A stretch of DNA of 64,000 nt from Neobacillus drentensis (lineage in GTDB: Bacteria > Bacillota > Bacilli > Bacillales > Cytobacillaceae). The stretch is taken from positions 5,752,001-5,816,000 of the forward strand of contig NZ_CP091110.1 in the NCBI RefSeq assembly GCF_021560175.1, written 5' to 3'. The notes under the pieces are model-generated. The model did not search any database. It saw nothing but the letters and a program-made list of their open reading frames with translations, and was not told the DNA's origin. Positions within the stretch are counted from its first letter, which is position 1. The number at the start of each line of letters is the position of its first letter. The position numbers were made by a program, and so were the translations under genes. This document shows positions 16,095 to 25,518 of this stretch, in pieces.

Positions 16095-16970
16095 TTAATA
16101 TACTTTCCTACTCTCACTCCATGCCTGCCGCGCCAGCAAAAGCGCCCCCGTAATCCCAGCATCATTGCCCAACCCAGGACTTACAATATACTCCGACAAC
16201 TCCGGCAACGACACATAATCACGCAGAAACTGCTCCAAATACTGATAGATAGAAGGGAATACTTGTTTTTGGTTCATCACGCCGCCGCCTAAGATGATCC
16301 TTTTTGGAGAAAGAATCAGAATATATTGCATCAGAGCCTGGGCGATATAGTAGCCTTCCAGTTCCCATACTTCCTCCCGTTCAGCCAAGCGGATTCCTTT
16401 TTCTCCCCACCGTTCTTCAATGGCAGGCCCTGCCGCCAGGCCCTCCAGGCAATCATCGTGGTACGGGCATCTTCCATGATAGGGATCCCTTGGATGACGT
16501 CGAACCAAAATATGCCCCATCTCCGGATGTGAATGCCCTTGAAGCAGCTGTCCCTGAACAAGCGCCCCTGCACCAATTCCTGTTCCAACCGTAATATATA
16601 AGCAGCTGTCCAGCCCTTTGGCAGCACCAAAGGTCGCCTCGCCTAATGCGGCCGCATTTACATCCGTATGAAAGCCCATGGGAACATCAAAGGCATCCTG
16701 AATCGTTTGCACAAACGGATAATCCTTCCACCCTGGTTTTGGTGTAGACGTAATATGTCCGTAAGTCGGACTTTCCCGGTTGACATCAATGGGGCCAAAC
16801 GAGCCAATCCCGATTGCTTCCACTGGGTACTTTTTAAAAAAATCAATGACTTTTGGAAGGGTTTCTTCCGGGGTAGTAGTGGGGATCTGAATTCGGTCCG
16901 TTATCTTCCCCTTTTCGTCTCCGACCGCACAAACAAATTTTGTCCCTCCCGCTTCAATCGCACCAAGCAT
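16095..16970 (-). CDS. ROK family fructokinase/mannokinase-like sugar kinase (GmuE-like)
   Basis: A 291-residue ROK kinase. The ATP-binding start (GAIEAGGTKFVCAVGD), the catalytic region TDVNAAALGEATFGAAKG, the GTGIGAG loop, and the zinc-binding HPEMGHI...HGRCPYHDDC segment are all present. It resembles the fructokinase-type ROK proteins such as B. subtilis GmuE, which sits in a glucomannan operon. Here a plausible role is phosphorylating mannose released in the cytoplasm, feeding mannose-6-phosphate to ManA. ATG 16970 has AGGAGGAG upstream. It is the last gene of the transporter operon, 43 bases after the other ROK gene. Confidence 0.9.
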   Translation of the reverse strand: MLGAIEAGGTKFVCAVGDEKGKITDRIQIPTTTPEETLPKVIDFFKKYPVEAIGIGSFGPIDVNRESPTYGHITSTPKPGWKDYPFVQTIQDAFDVPMGFHTDVNAAALGEATFGAAKGLDSCLYITVGTGIGAGALVQGQLLQGHSHPEMGHILVRRHPRDPYHGRCPYHDDCLEGLAAGPAIEERWGEKGIRLAEREEVWELEGYYIAQALMQYILILSPKRIILGGGVMNQKQVFPSIYQYLEQFLRDYVSLPELSEYIVSPGLGNDAGITGALLLARQAWSESRKVY

Positions 16971-17013
16971 TTACAACTCCTCCTAGTCTACTTATTCTTG
17001 AAATCGTCCCTTG

Positions 17014-17904
17014 TCATTTTAGAAAATGAAACAAGGCCCCGATTAAGTTGGCATCGTTACCAAATTGACACGCTTCCACCTCAATATGTAACGTGGATAT
17101 ATCATCTCTTAATCTCTTTAATTCACGATTGATCCCGGCAATCACGTCCTGCTGCTTACTAATTCCACCACCAATGAGGATTTTTTCTGGGTCTAGGGCA
17201 TATTTTAAATTATAGATACCGATTGCCAGCCTCTTATAAAACTCGGTAAGGCATTCTTGGGCAACCGAGTCGCCTTCTTCCGCCAAACGAAATACCTCTT
17301 CTCCGTCCAACGTCCCTTTCCCAAGCAATTTCCCCTTTTTCACTTCCTCCACAAGGGCATTGGTGGAAGCCACAAGGCTCCAGGTTCCTTGCAGCGGCTC
17401 TTCTTGGAAAGGGGCTCCCATAATCATGTAACCAAACTCCCCGCCGTGAAGCTTAGCCCCGCGTAATATCGATTGGTTCAGGACAATACTGCCGCCAATT
17501 CCTGTGCCTATCACAATACAAATATAGTAATCCGTTCCTTTGGCTGCACCTAACCAGCCTTCCGCCAAAGCAGCGCAATTGGCATCATTTTCAATCGCTG
17601 TCTGAAGTCCTGTCCGTTCCTTTATGAGTCCGGTCATGTTGACTCCATGGATATAGGGAATCGCACTGGCTCCGCCAATAAAGCCTGTTTTTACATCTAC
17701 AGATCCTGGAGAACTTACGGCAATTCCTTGAAGATCAAAGTCATCCGAATATTGTTCGACTATTCTTTGTAAAGTCTGCAAGAAGATCTCCAATCCATCT
17801 TTGGGCGTCATCAACTTGCCGCTTTTGAATTTCTTGGCCGTTTCATCCATAACCGCATATTTGATATATGTACCTCCAATATCGAATACCATGTAGGCTT
17901 TCAT
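17014..17904 (-). CDS. ROK family kinase, beta-glucoside kinase/glucokinase-like
   Basis: A 296-residue ROK protein with N-terminal FDIGGTYIKYAVMD, central ENDANCAALAEGWLGAAKG (in two parts) and GTGIGGSI, then GEFGYMIMG. Unlike its downstream neighbour it lacks the H-x-C-x-C-x-C zinc segment, which resembles the BglK/ROK subgroup rather than fructokinases. Candidates for its substrate are a mannose- or GlcNAc-containing disaccharide, GlcNAc or a beta-glucoside. The frame is open to 17955, but ATG 17904 has GGGGGAT upstream and begins directly at the ATP-binding strand. It follows GH1 by 40 bases, which supports functional pairing with that glycosidase. Confidence 0.85.
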   Translation of the reverse strand: MKAYMVFDIGGTYIKYAVMDETAKKFKSGKLMTPKDGLEIFLQTLQRIVEQYSDDFDLQGIAVSSPGSVDVKTGFIGGASAIPYIHGVNMTGLIKERTGLQTAIENDANCAALAEGWLGAAKGTDYYICIVIGTGIGGSIVLNQSILRGAKLHGGEFGYMIMGAPFQEEPLQGTWSLVASTNALVEEVKKGKLLGKGTLDGEEVFRLAEEGDSVAQECLTEFYKRLAIGIYNLKYALDPEKILIGGGISKQQDVIAGINRELKRLRDDISTLHIEVEACQFGNDANLIGALFHFLK

Positions 17905-17944
17905 TAGAATCCCCCTACGTGTAAAATTGTTCGTCCCGCCAAGC

Positions 17945-19354
17945 TTAAAATCCATTGTTCTCTGCCAGTAGCTTATACCATCGGCCGGATTTTTTTAGGG
18001 TCCGTTTTAGACCATTCTTCAAATCTACTTCTACCAATCCGTAGCGGTTCTTATAGGCGTTTGTCCAAGACCAGTTATCCATGAATGTCCAGATATGATA
18101 TCCTAGACAATTGGCTCCTTCCTGAATTCCTTTATGTACCCACTTTAAGTGTTCTTTCACAAACTCAATCCGGTAGTCATCCTCAATGAATCCTTCTTTG
18201 TTGCGAAACTTCTCTTCTCCCTCAACCCCCATGCCATTCTCCGAGATGAAGAAGGGGATATTCCCATAATAGTCACGAAGATCGATCATAATGTCATAGA
18301 TGACTTCCTCGCATATCTCCCAGCCGCGATGCGGATTGATTTTCCGCCCTGGCATGATATAAGGATCAAATAGATGTTCTGGCATAAACGGAGTATTCTC
18401 AGGCTCCGGCTTCTCCTTCGCTTTTACACGGCGCGGCTGGTAGTAGTTCACACCTAGAATATCAATCGGATTCTCTCTGATCACTTCCAAATCACCGGCC
18501 TCCACCGTTGGAAGCAGGTCTCTTTCTTTTAATAGATCAACCAAGTCACGCGGATACTCCCCTTTTGTGACTGGATCAAGAAAACTGCGGTTAAAGAACA
18601 GATCCGATAATATTGCTGCGGCTACATCCTCCGAATCATCCTTGCTTCTTGGATAGGTTGGCGTTAAGTTTAGGATGATGCCGATTTTCCCCTCTCCCTT
18701 CTCTTTTTTAAAGGCCTCTACCGCCCTGGCATGGGCCACAATCGTATGGTGGGTAACAACGGCCGCCCGTTTGAAATCTGTTACATTGGGATAATGCCAA
18801 TTATATAAATAGCCTGCCTCGACTGGAACAATCGGTTCGTTAAAGGTAAACCAATATTTGACGCGACCTCCAAATAAACGGAAGCAGGTTTTTGCATAAT
18901 TCACATAGGCATCGACGACTTCCCGGCTTTCCCAGCCGCCTTTTTCCTGCATACACATCGGCATATCAAAATGGTATAAATTCACAAACGGCTCTATTTC
19001 CTGGGCCAGCAGCTCATCGAAGACTTGATTGTAAAAGGCAACGGCCTTCTCGTTTACTTCCCCAGTTCCGTCCGGAATTAACCGGGACCATTGAATCGAG
19101 GTCCGAAAGGAGTTATGACCCGTTTCCTTCATTAACTGAATATCTTCTTTAAACCGATGATAGAAATCCGATGTCTGTTCCGGACCGACCTGATGATGAA
19201 AACAATCAGGCTCCACGCTGTACCAATAATCCCAGATACTTTGCTTTCTTCCATCAGTCATTGCTGCCCCTTCCGTTTGCGGACCGGATGCGGCACTTCC
19301 CCACCAAAACTTTTCAGGAAAACGATAGTTTGGTTGGTTAATATGTTTTTCCAT
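17945..19354 (-). CDS. GH1 family beta-glycosidase
   Basis: A 469-residue (beta/alpha)8-barrel GH1 enzyme. FTFNEP near residue 173 holds the acid/base glutamate and FISENG near 370 the nucleophile. N-terminal FWWGSAASGPQTEGA is typical of 6-phospho-beta-glucosidases and related proteins. In the C-terminal specificity loop (SWTNAYKNRYG) the lysine that contacts the 6-phosphate in 6-phospho-enzymes appears replaced by asparagine, although serine and tyrosine are kept; this is from memory of the LacG/BglA alignment. It could therefore be a non-phospho beta-glycosidase, for example a beta-mannosidase acting on Man-beta-GlcNAc. ATG 19354 follows GGTGA; the GTG at 19363 overlaps that site. Confidence 0.88.
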   Translation of the reverse strand: MEKHINQPNYRFPEKFWWGSAASGPQTEGAAMTDGRKQSIWDYWYSVEPDCFHHQVGPEQTSDFYHRFKEDIQLMKETGHNSFRTSIQWSRLIPDGTGEVNEKAVAFYNQVFDELLAQEIEPFVNLYHFDMPMCMQEKGGWESREVVDAYVNYAKTCFRLFGGRVKYWFTFNEPIVPVEAGYLYNWHYPNVTDFKRAAVVTHHTIVAHARAVEAFKKEKGEGKIGIILNLTPTYPRSKDDSEDVAAAILSDLFFNRSFLDPVTKGEYPRDLVDLLKERDLLPTVEAGDLEVIRENPIDILGVNYYQPRRVKAKEKPEPENTPFMPEHLFDPYIMPGRKINPHRGWEICEEVIYDIMIDLRDYYGNIPFFISENGMGVEGEEKFRNKEGFIEDDYRIEFVKEHLKWVHKGIQEGANCLGYHIWTFMDNWSWTNAYKNRYGLVEVDLKNGLKRTLKKSGRWYKLLAENNGF

Positions 19355-19393
19355 CAATATCACCGCTTCTCTCTATTAAATGGTCATGCACGA

Positions 19394-20899
19394 TTAAATT
19401 TTCCTCCACTCACTCGGTGTCGTGCCAATGATTTTCTTGAATTGCTTATAAAAGTAAGTAGTATCAGAATACCCGACTTTTTTTCCTATATCCCCGGCCC
19501 GATAATGGGTGGTTTTCAGTAATTCCTTTGCTTTCTCCAATCGGTAGCGATTAAGATATTCTGAAAAGACAACCCCTACTTCCTTTTGAAACAACTGCCC
19601 CAGATAAATGGCATTGACATGGAACTGCTGCCCCAGTGTTTTTAAGGACAGCCCCTGGTCATAGTGGGCATGGATGTACTGGAGCACATTCTGCACAATC
19701 GGGCTTCGCAAATGAACATGATTATGAATGGTCAGGATTAGCTCGTAGCAATATTCAGTCAAGATGGTCTTCATCTGCCCGATATCCGAACAATAAACAA
19801 TCCGTTCAACGACAGCGGTATAAAGCGAAAGGTCATCCGGCTGCAGGGAATAATGAATATAAGAAATTAAATCAAAGGTATATTTTTTTGCCACATGAGG
19901 GGAGATGATGGTTGATTTTTCTGTTAATCCCTTAAAGAACAAATCAATCAATTTTAATGATTCTTCCTCCTCGTTCATGAGCTGTTTTACAATAGTTTCC
20001 TTGAACTCCTGCTGACGTTTCAGATCTTCCTGGCGGTCGACTGCTAGTTTATCTGTCAGGAGCACATTCGGTTCTGAGTATAGCTGAAGAGAGCTATGTT
20101 CCCTAGCCACCATAAAGCTTTCTTCAAATTCATCCATCGTACAGACGGTCTTTCCCATCGCCAAATAGAATAAGCCTGTCCTTCTTTGTTCATTGCGGAG
20201 GTCCTCCACAAGGCTTTGATGCTGCTTTTCCAGCTCCTCTTCACTCGCACCGCCGAAAAAAATCACAATCTCTTGATTAGGACTATAGAAACATAATGCC
20301 GAGTATTGCTCTTCAATATGGTGCCTGACACCATTAACAACCTCTGGATTGTGGTAATGTTCAATAGTTAGGATTGAAACCGCGTACATTGTCTGGTTAA
20401 ATTCGATTTGGTATAGGGCCAATCTTTCGAGGCAGTTATGCCTGTCCATTTCGCCATTTAGATAACTCCATAATGTATTGTCCAGCAGGGTGGCTGTTTC
20501 TTGTGCCTTGCTGCCTGCTGCTTCAGCTTTTAATTTCCTTCCGAGGACTTGAAGCGTTGTCAATAATTCCTCTTCATCCACAGGCTTTACCAAATAATTT
20601 TCAATTCCTAATAACAACCCTCGCTTGATAAAATCAAACTCTTGATATCCTGTTAAAACCATACTTTTGGTCTCAGGCCGGATGCTATTTACCTCTTGTA
20701 TCAGGTCTAAGCCGGACATTTCCCCCATCAATATATCCGTGATGAGGAAATCGATGGGATATTTCTTAATATAGGAGAGCGCCTCCTCCCCGCTTTCTGC
20801 TGTATGGACGATTTCAAACCCGTAATCTTCCCAATCCAAGATGGCCGCCAGTCCTTTTGTGATGATGGGTTCATCATCAGCAAGTAACACCTTAAACAT
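19394..20899 (-). CDS. Response regulator, YesN-type with AraC DNA-binding domain
   Basis: A 501-residue regulator. The receiver domain is at the N-terminus, with acidic pocket D8-D9 and phospho-acceptor D55 in LITDILMGEMSG. A long linker follows, and the C-terminus has two helix-turn-helix motifs of the AraC type (SLKTLGQQFHVNAIYLGQLF and GDIGKKVGYSDTTYFYKQFK). Its start overlaps the last eight bases of the sensor kinase gene, so the two are translationally coupled. The likely role is induction of this locus in response to extracellular glycan. In Streptococcus pneumoniae a YesMN-type pair has been connected with N-glycan use; applying that here is inference. Confidence 0.93.
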   Translation of the reverse strand: MFKVLLADDEPIITKGLAAILDWEDYGFEIVHTAESGEEALSYIKKYPIDFLITDILMGEMSGLDLIQEVNSIRPETKSMVLTGYQEFDFIKRGLLLGIENYLVKPVDEEELLTTLQVLGRKLKAEAAGSKAQETATLLDNTLWSYLNGEMDRHNCLERLALYQIEFNQTMYAVSILTIEHYHNPEVVNGVRHHIEEQYSALCFYSPNQEIVIFFGGASEEELEKQHQSLVEDLRNEQRRTGLFYLAMGKTVCTMDEFEESFMVAREHSSLQLYSEPNVLLTDKLAVDRQEDLKRQQEFKETIVKQLMNEEEESLKLIDLFFKGLTEKSTIISPHVAKKYTFDLISYIHYSLQPDDLSLYTAVVERIVYCSDIGQMKTILTEYCYELILTIHNHVHLRSPIVQNVLQYIHAHYDQGLSLKTLGQQFHVNAIYLGQLFQKEVGVVFSEYLNRYRLEKAKELLKTTHYRAGDIGKKVGYSDTTYFYKQFKKIIGTTPSEWRKI

Positions 20900-22688
20900 G
20901 GTAAAGGCCCTGCACTGGAATGGACAAAGTGACCCTTGTTCCTGTGTCTTTGCTGCTTTTTAACGAGAGCCCAAACTGGTCCCCATACTTGAGTTTCAAA
21001 CGTTGATGGATATTTCTTAACCCGATTGATTTCATTTCATCGCCCTCTTCACCATTAATATGTTGAACAACTTTGGCCAGTTCATCTTCAGACATACCTT
21101 TACCGTTATCTTCTATACAAATTTCGATTTTTCCACCAAGATTGGCCCCATAAATGGTTAATTCATTATCAGACCGCTCCTTTTTAAAACCATGAATAAA
21201 GTAATTCTCAATAATCGGCTGAAGGATCAATTTTTGAACAGGTGTTTGTTCTACCTCGTCTGGAATATCGAAATGGACCTCGAGCTTATCCGGATGCTTA
21301 AACTGCATTAAGGTTAAATATTGTTTGACATATTCCACTTCGGTATAGAATGGGACGGTATCCTTTGATTCCAGCGAGTAGCGAAACAATTTGGATAAAT
21401 GAAAAATCATTTTACTGGACGTTTTGGAGCCCTCCAAGACCGCTACCATTCTGATTGCTTCAAGCGTATTGAATAAAAAATGAGGATTGATTTGAGCTTG
21501 AAGCGCTTTTAATTCCGCCTGCTGCTGCTTCATATTGAGCATGTAAAATTGTTCTATATAATTATTCAATTCATTAAGCATGGAATTCATATTAGAGGCA
21601 ATGCTCGATAATTCATCTTCATGTTTGGACTCGGGAATCCGTGCATCCAGGTTCCCCTTTTCCACTTGACGAATCGTCGAAACAATCTTATTAATCCGTT
21701 TCGAATAATTTTGCATAAACGAATAAGACAGTAAAATGGCCGCCATAATAAGTAAAATGATTACGACCCACATGGTTCCCCTGACAATGGATAACTTTTG
21801 CCACCCTTGGTCGGTAATAATACTGACAAACGTATAATCACCCTTGTTAGCGATGGTATTGACATAATACTTTTCAGATTTATACTTGATCTTCGTTTCA
21901 TTTGTTTCTTGTTTTAATTGATGGACAAGAGCGAGAGGGACTCCCTCATTATGCGAATAAACAATTTGGCCGTCTTTGTCGATTAAAAAGAAAGAAGCCG
22001 GTGCACCTTCCTCCCTTTTGACCATCTTATCTAAATGTTCAGTAGAGTAATAGATGGAGATTTCCCCAAGTTTCTCAAGCGTGACTGGGTTATTAATGAC
22101 CACCTTTTTTGTAATGGTATCTTTTAATTCCCGCCCTTGCGGCAGTCCGGTTTCATTTAGATTAGAGTATCCCCCCGGCATGGTATCATGTGTATACGGT
22201 TTCGGTTCAACAATACTCTTGTTCCAGCGAAGATAATTATTGATAAGTAAATATTCGATTCCTTCACGATCCAATGAACGTAAGCTAATGGCGTTAATAT
22301 CACTGTCTTGACTAAAAAAGCCATTAAAATAGGTATCAAGATTGTTAGGAAAATACGTGCGGTCCTCCGAAAATCGATCAAGGCGGTATTCTAAATATTT
22401 CCCATACCCATTATGGAGGGCAAAGGAGATATCATCGATCAGATCCCCTTGAACGTAAATATCCCTGATCGCTTTATTAATATCTGAATCTTTGGCAGAA
22501 AAATAATCCTCTACCCGTTCGATCGTCCTAGTATTCACATTGACTTCCTTCTGAATGATGATATCAGAATAATAGTTTGTAATAGTCACAATTAAGACGA
22601 TTACCGTTACAATAATCGTAATGGAGGAAGTTAAAAAAAGTTTATTAAATATTTTTTGATGAAAACGGCTGTTTTGTTTCAATTTCAT
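20892..22688 (-). CDS. Sensor histidine kinase, YesM-type
   Basis: A 598-residue membrane sensor. One helix near residues 17-38 and another around 300-322 (VVIILLIMAAILLSYSF) bracket an extracellular sensing domain of about 260 residues. A HAMP domain follows (KINKIVSTIRQVEKGNLDAR), then the LytS/YesM-type dimerisation motif QINPHFLFNTLEAIR with the phospho-acceptor histidine near residue 398, and an ATPase domain with EDNGKGM. Partner is the YesN-type regulator overlapping its 3' end. The adjacent ABC importer genes suggest the signal is the same oligosaccharide, perhaps via the binding protein. The start has AGGGATTGG before ATG 22688. Confidence 0.93.
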   Translation of the reverse strand: MKLKQNSRFHQKIFNKLFLTSSITIIVTVIVLIVTITNYYSDIIIQKEVNVNTRTIERVEDYFSAKDSDINKAIRDIYVQGDLIDDISFALHNGYGKYLEYRLDRFSEDRTYFPNNLDTYFNGFFSQDSDINAISLRSLDREGIEYLLINNYLRWNKSIVEPKPYTHDTMPGGYSNLNETGLPQGRELKDTITKKVVINNPVTLEKLGEISIYYSTEHLDKMVKREEGAPASFFLIDKDGQIVYSHNEGVPLALVHQLKQETNETKIKYKSEKYYVNTIANKGDYTFVSIITDQGWQKLSIVRGTMWVVIILLIMAAILLSYSFMQNYSKRINKIVSTIRQVEKGNLDARIPESKHEDELSSIASNMNSMLNELNNYIEQFYMLNMKQQQAELKALQAQINPHFLFNTLEAIRMVAVLEGSKTSSKMIFHLSKLFRYSLESKDTVPFYTEVEYVKQYLTLMQFKHPDKLEVHFDIPDEVEQTPVQKLILQPIIENYFIHGFKKERSDNELTIYGANLGGKIEICIEDNGKGMSEDELAKVVQHINGEEGDEMKSIGLRNIHQRLKLKYGDQFGLSLKSSKDTGTRVTLSIPVQGLYHV

Positions 22689-22810
22689 TTTTCCAATCCC
22701 TCGGGTTGTCCATATTTTTCAGTTCAAGTGTAACACAATAGAGAGGACCGAAGACTAGCTAACTTCCTTTGCCGTTCCAGGTAAATTCATCCTAATGGCA
22801 GGAGAGCATA

Positions 22811-22911
22811 AGCGCCTTGATCAGCCCCGACAAGCACAAGACGAGCCGGCCGAAAGGTTGCTCTTTAACCTTTTGGACGGATTGACTTGTGACCTCGAGG
22901 GGCTAGGCGCT
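22811..22911. repeat. 101-base nested inverted repeat (dispersed element)
   Basis: Four nested arm pairs can be read from outside inward: AGCGCC/GGCGCT, CCCC/GGGG, ACAAG/CTTGT and AAAGGTT/AACCTTT. It is unusually GC-rich for the region and contains no ORF. From memory, similar GGCGCTGGAGCTGGAC-type sequences are scattered in Bacillaceae genomes. It lies between the binding-protein and sensor genes, so it could affect the ratio of transporter to regulator mRNA. Confidence 0.65.
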
Positions 22912-22961
22912 GGAGCTGGACAATTCTCTAGGTAAAAACTTTTATACTTTCTTACCTGTCG

Positions 22962-23005
22962 AAATAAAATCAAGCCGGAATACTCCACCCAGCTTGATTT
23001 TATTT
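22962..23005 (-). terminator. Terminator between binding protein and sensor genes
   Basis: AAATAAAATCAAGC (22962-22975) pairs with GCTTGATTTTATTT (22992-23005) around a 16-base loop, directly after the binding-protein stop codon. It may attenuate transcription into the sensor-regulator genes, allowing high transporter and low regulator levels. Confidence 0.75.
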
Positions 23006-23008
23006 TAC

Positions 23009-24466
23009 TTATTTTTGTGAGCTTTTCCACTCATCATATTGCTTTTGAATTTCTTTTAACACCTTGTCAAGTCCAGCCTCTTTCAGCTTTTTATTGAATT
23101 TTGGCAGGTATGTTTCCGGATCAACCGAACCTGTGGCCAATGCCGGGTAAAACTCTTTCGAGATGTTGGTAATGGAAGCAAGCTCTGAGCGAACTGGATC
23201 ACTGTTAAATTTGAAACCAAGTGATGGTGCCTTTACAGCAGAAGCGTTAAATTCCTTGAACTTTTCCCATTTATCTTTTGGATCGTCCTTGTACAAATCC
23301 AAGATAAAGTGGTTGCCTAAGGAGTAAGATGGCATATTATATCCGTCGATACGTGCAGGCAGGTCTTCAATCGTGCCATCTGCATTCTTCTTGTAATGTA
23401 CTCCTTCAATTCCTTTATCAACAAGGTTGCGGAGATATGAATCTGTATTGAGCAGCGTTAAAAATTCCATGGCTTTTTTCGGATTCTTAGATGTTGCTGA
23501 AATCGCTTGAATCGAACCAGAAACAGAATCATTTACAATCGTTGGTTGTTCAGCAGGAACAGATACTACTTCATACTTGGCAGAACGGGACCATAGTAAA
23601 TCAGCATATGGCTGGGAACCGCCCATGCGGACAAACCAGTTTTGTACATCCATTGGCCAGCTGTCTTTACTTGTTGCGGCATCTTCTTTAAGATAGCCAG
23701 CTTTATAGTACTCGCGCATGGTTTTAAATTGTTTCATAGCAGCATCCGTATCAAATGGATTGACCACTTTGTTAGTATCACCTTCAAACGGGAAGGCAAA
23801 AGGCATTTCATTATTGAAGACATAGTCAAAGCGTAAAGGTGCTTTAAAGGTTGCCATTGGTGTAACACCAGATTCATTTTCTTTAATCGTCTTCAGCATT
23901 GGCTCAAGGTCTTGCAACGTTTTTACCTTCGAAAGATCAAATTTATATTTATCAACAAGGCGTTTGTTAAATGTATATACATCTTGTCTGGCCACCTCTT
24001 TGTTCGTAGGGACGCCGTAAAGTTTACCGTCAACTTTATTTCCTTCTAATAAGTCAGGGTTGATTACGTCCTTTAGTGCTTTCCCTTCCTTATTCAACAG
24101 ATCATCAATGGCGAGGAATGCACCTTTTTGGGCATTTTGAACGTAAGAGGTGCCATTTGTAAAAATAATATCAAAGGATTCCCCTGAATTAATCATTACT
24201 TGTGACTTTTGATCCCAATCGCCCCAGTCAATTTGCGTCATTTTCACTGTGGCATTGATTTTTTTCTTTGTATATTTGTTCACCTCTGCAAAAACCTTAT
24301 CAGTATCTTTTTGCGGGGTTCCAATGGTGTACCATTTAATTTCATATGGCGCTCCATTTTTACCGCCCTTTTCTGATGTGCTACTGTCTTTGCTGCTGCA
24401 GGCAGATAATAGGGTTCCGGCTGCCAGAACGGATGCGAGAATAATACCAAGTTTCTTTGTCTTCAT
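23009..24466 (-). CDS. ABC transporter substrate-binding lipoprotein, DUF3502/NgtS type
   Basis: A 485-residue lipoprotein: the signal peptide ends in a lipobox (LLSAC) with Cys23. The body is an extracellular solute-binding family 1 fold, and the C-terminal ~140 residues (from GYNMPSYSLGNHF to the end) look like DUF3502, which is typical of binding proteins for large oligosaccharides, including the pneumococcal N-glycan receptor NgtS. The expected ligand is the high-mannose oligosaccharide released by GH85. ATG 24466 has GAGGAGAAAAGG upstream. It is the third gene of the importer operon, after two permeases; no ATP-binding subunit is encoded nearby. Confidence 0.92.
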   Translation of the reverse strand: MKTKKLGIILASVLAAGTLLSACSSKDSSTSEKGGKNGAPYEIKWYTIGTPQKDTDKVFAEVNKYTKKKINATVKMTQIDWGDWDQKSQVMINSGESFDIIFTNGTSYVQNAQKGAFLAIDDLLNKEGKALKDVINPDLLEGNKVDGKLYGVPTNKEVARQDVYTFNKRLVDKYKFDLSKVKTLQDLEPMLKTIKENESGVTPMATFKAPLRFDYVFNNEMPFAFPFEGDTNKVVNPFDTDAAMKQFKTMREYYKAGYLKEDAATSKDSWPMDVQNWFVRMGGSQPYADLLWSRSAKYEVVSVPAEQPTIVNDSVSGSIQAISATSKNPKKAMEFLTLLNTDSYLRNLVDKGIEGVHYKKNADGTIEDLPARIDGYNMPSYSLGNHFILDLYKDDPKDKWEKFKEFNASAVKAPSLGFKFNSDPVRSELASITNISKEFYPALATGSVDPETYLPKFNKKLKEAGLDKVLKEIQKQYDEWKSSQK

Positions 24467-24489
24467 TCCTTTTCTCCTCTTTCTGTTAG

Positions 24490-25470
24490 TTATTCTTTAA
24501 CGCCGCCAATGGTCAGTCCGCTAATAAAGTACTTTTGAAAGAACGGGTACGAGACTGCAATTGGTAAGGTGGCGATCACAACCATAGCCATTTTGGCTGA
24601 TTCTTGCGGGATGGTATCAAATAAACTTGTCTGCATGATAGCTACATCCATATTTTTTCTCATAAACTCAAGATTTGCCTCTATTTTCATCAGTAAAGCT
24701 TGAAGCGGTACCAGATTAGGGTCATCAATATAAAGTAAAGCGGTAAACCAGTCATTCCAATAACCCAGTGTACTAAACAGTGCAATCGTAGCAATTCCCG
24801 GTAAGGAAAGCGGGAAGATGATTTGGAAAAAGATCCGCCATTCACTTGCTCCATCTATTCTGGCCGATTCTAAAATCGATTCAGAAACAGACTTTAAGAA
24901 GAAAGTTCTCATGATGATAATATAAAACGCATTCATTGCAAGTGGAAGGATCAACGCCCAAATTGAATTTTTTAAATGTAAAAATTGAGTGACGACGATG
25001 TAAGTCGGTACCAACCCGCCGCTGAACAGCATCGTAAAGAATGCCAGGAATGTGAAAAATTTTCGATACTTAAATTGCGGTCTTGAAATCGCGTAGGCAT
25101 AAAAGGTTATCATGAACACACTGATAATGGTACCGAAAATCGTAATAAAAATCGTGACACCATAAGAGCGGAAAAAGGACTCCTTCATACCCCATAGATA
25201 CCGATAAGCATCCATGCTCCATTCGTTTGGGATCAGTTGAAAACCATTCCTGACAATACTTTCCTCACTTGTAAACGAAATAATAATCACATAGATAAAA
25301 GGAAAGACACATGTAACCGCGAGAATCCCTAGCAGCACAGCAATAATGGCATTTGCGGCCGGATGCATATGTTGAGGGTCTCGATACTTTTTCCTTGTCA
25401 CCCCTCTTTTAATTTCTTCTACTGGCTTTGAAATAGCAAGCGATGAATGGGTTTGTTCTAGTTTTGGCAT
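24490..25470 (-). CDS. ABC transporter permease, YtcP/LplC-like
   Basis: A 326-residue inner-membrane permease with six predicted helices after a ~40-residue basic N-terminal extension. The EAA loop reads ESARIDGASEWRIFFQIIFP. The family belongs to carbohydrate uptake CUT1 permeases of the LplC/YtcP group, which pair with LplB-type partners. It should form the translocation channel with the product of 25519-26448. The ribosome binding site is weak (GGCGGCTGC region), possibly reflecting coupling to the upstream gene 48 bases away. It overlaps nothing; the binding protein follows after 23 bases. Confidence 0.93.
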   Translation of the reverse strand: MPKLEQTHSSLAISKPVEEIKRGVTRKKYRDPQHMHPAANAIIAVLLGILAVTCVFPFIYVIIISFTSEESIVRNGFQLIPNEWSMDAYRYLWGMKESFFRSYGVTIFITIFGTIISVFMITFYAYAISRPQFKYRKFFTFLAFFTMLFSGGLVPTYIVVTQFLHLKNSIWALILPLAMNAFYIIIMRTFFLKSVSESILESARIDGASEWRIFFQIIFPLSLPGIATIALFSTLGYWNDWFTALLYIDDPNLVPLQALLMKIEANLEFMRKNMDVAIMQTSLFDTIPQESAKMAMVVIATLPIAVSYPFFQKYFISGLTIGGVKE

Positions 25471-25518
25471 ATAAGCAGCCGCCGGGCGACTTTTCCTCCC
25501 TTCGTAAAGAAATGAACA

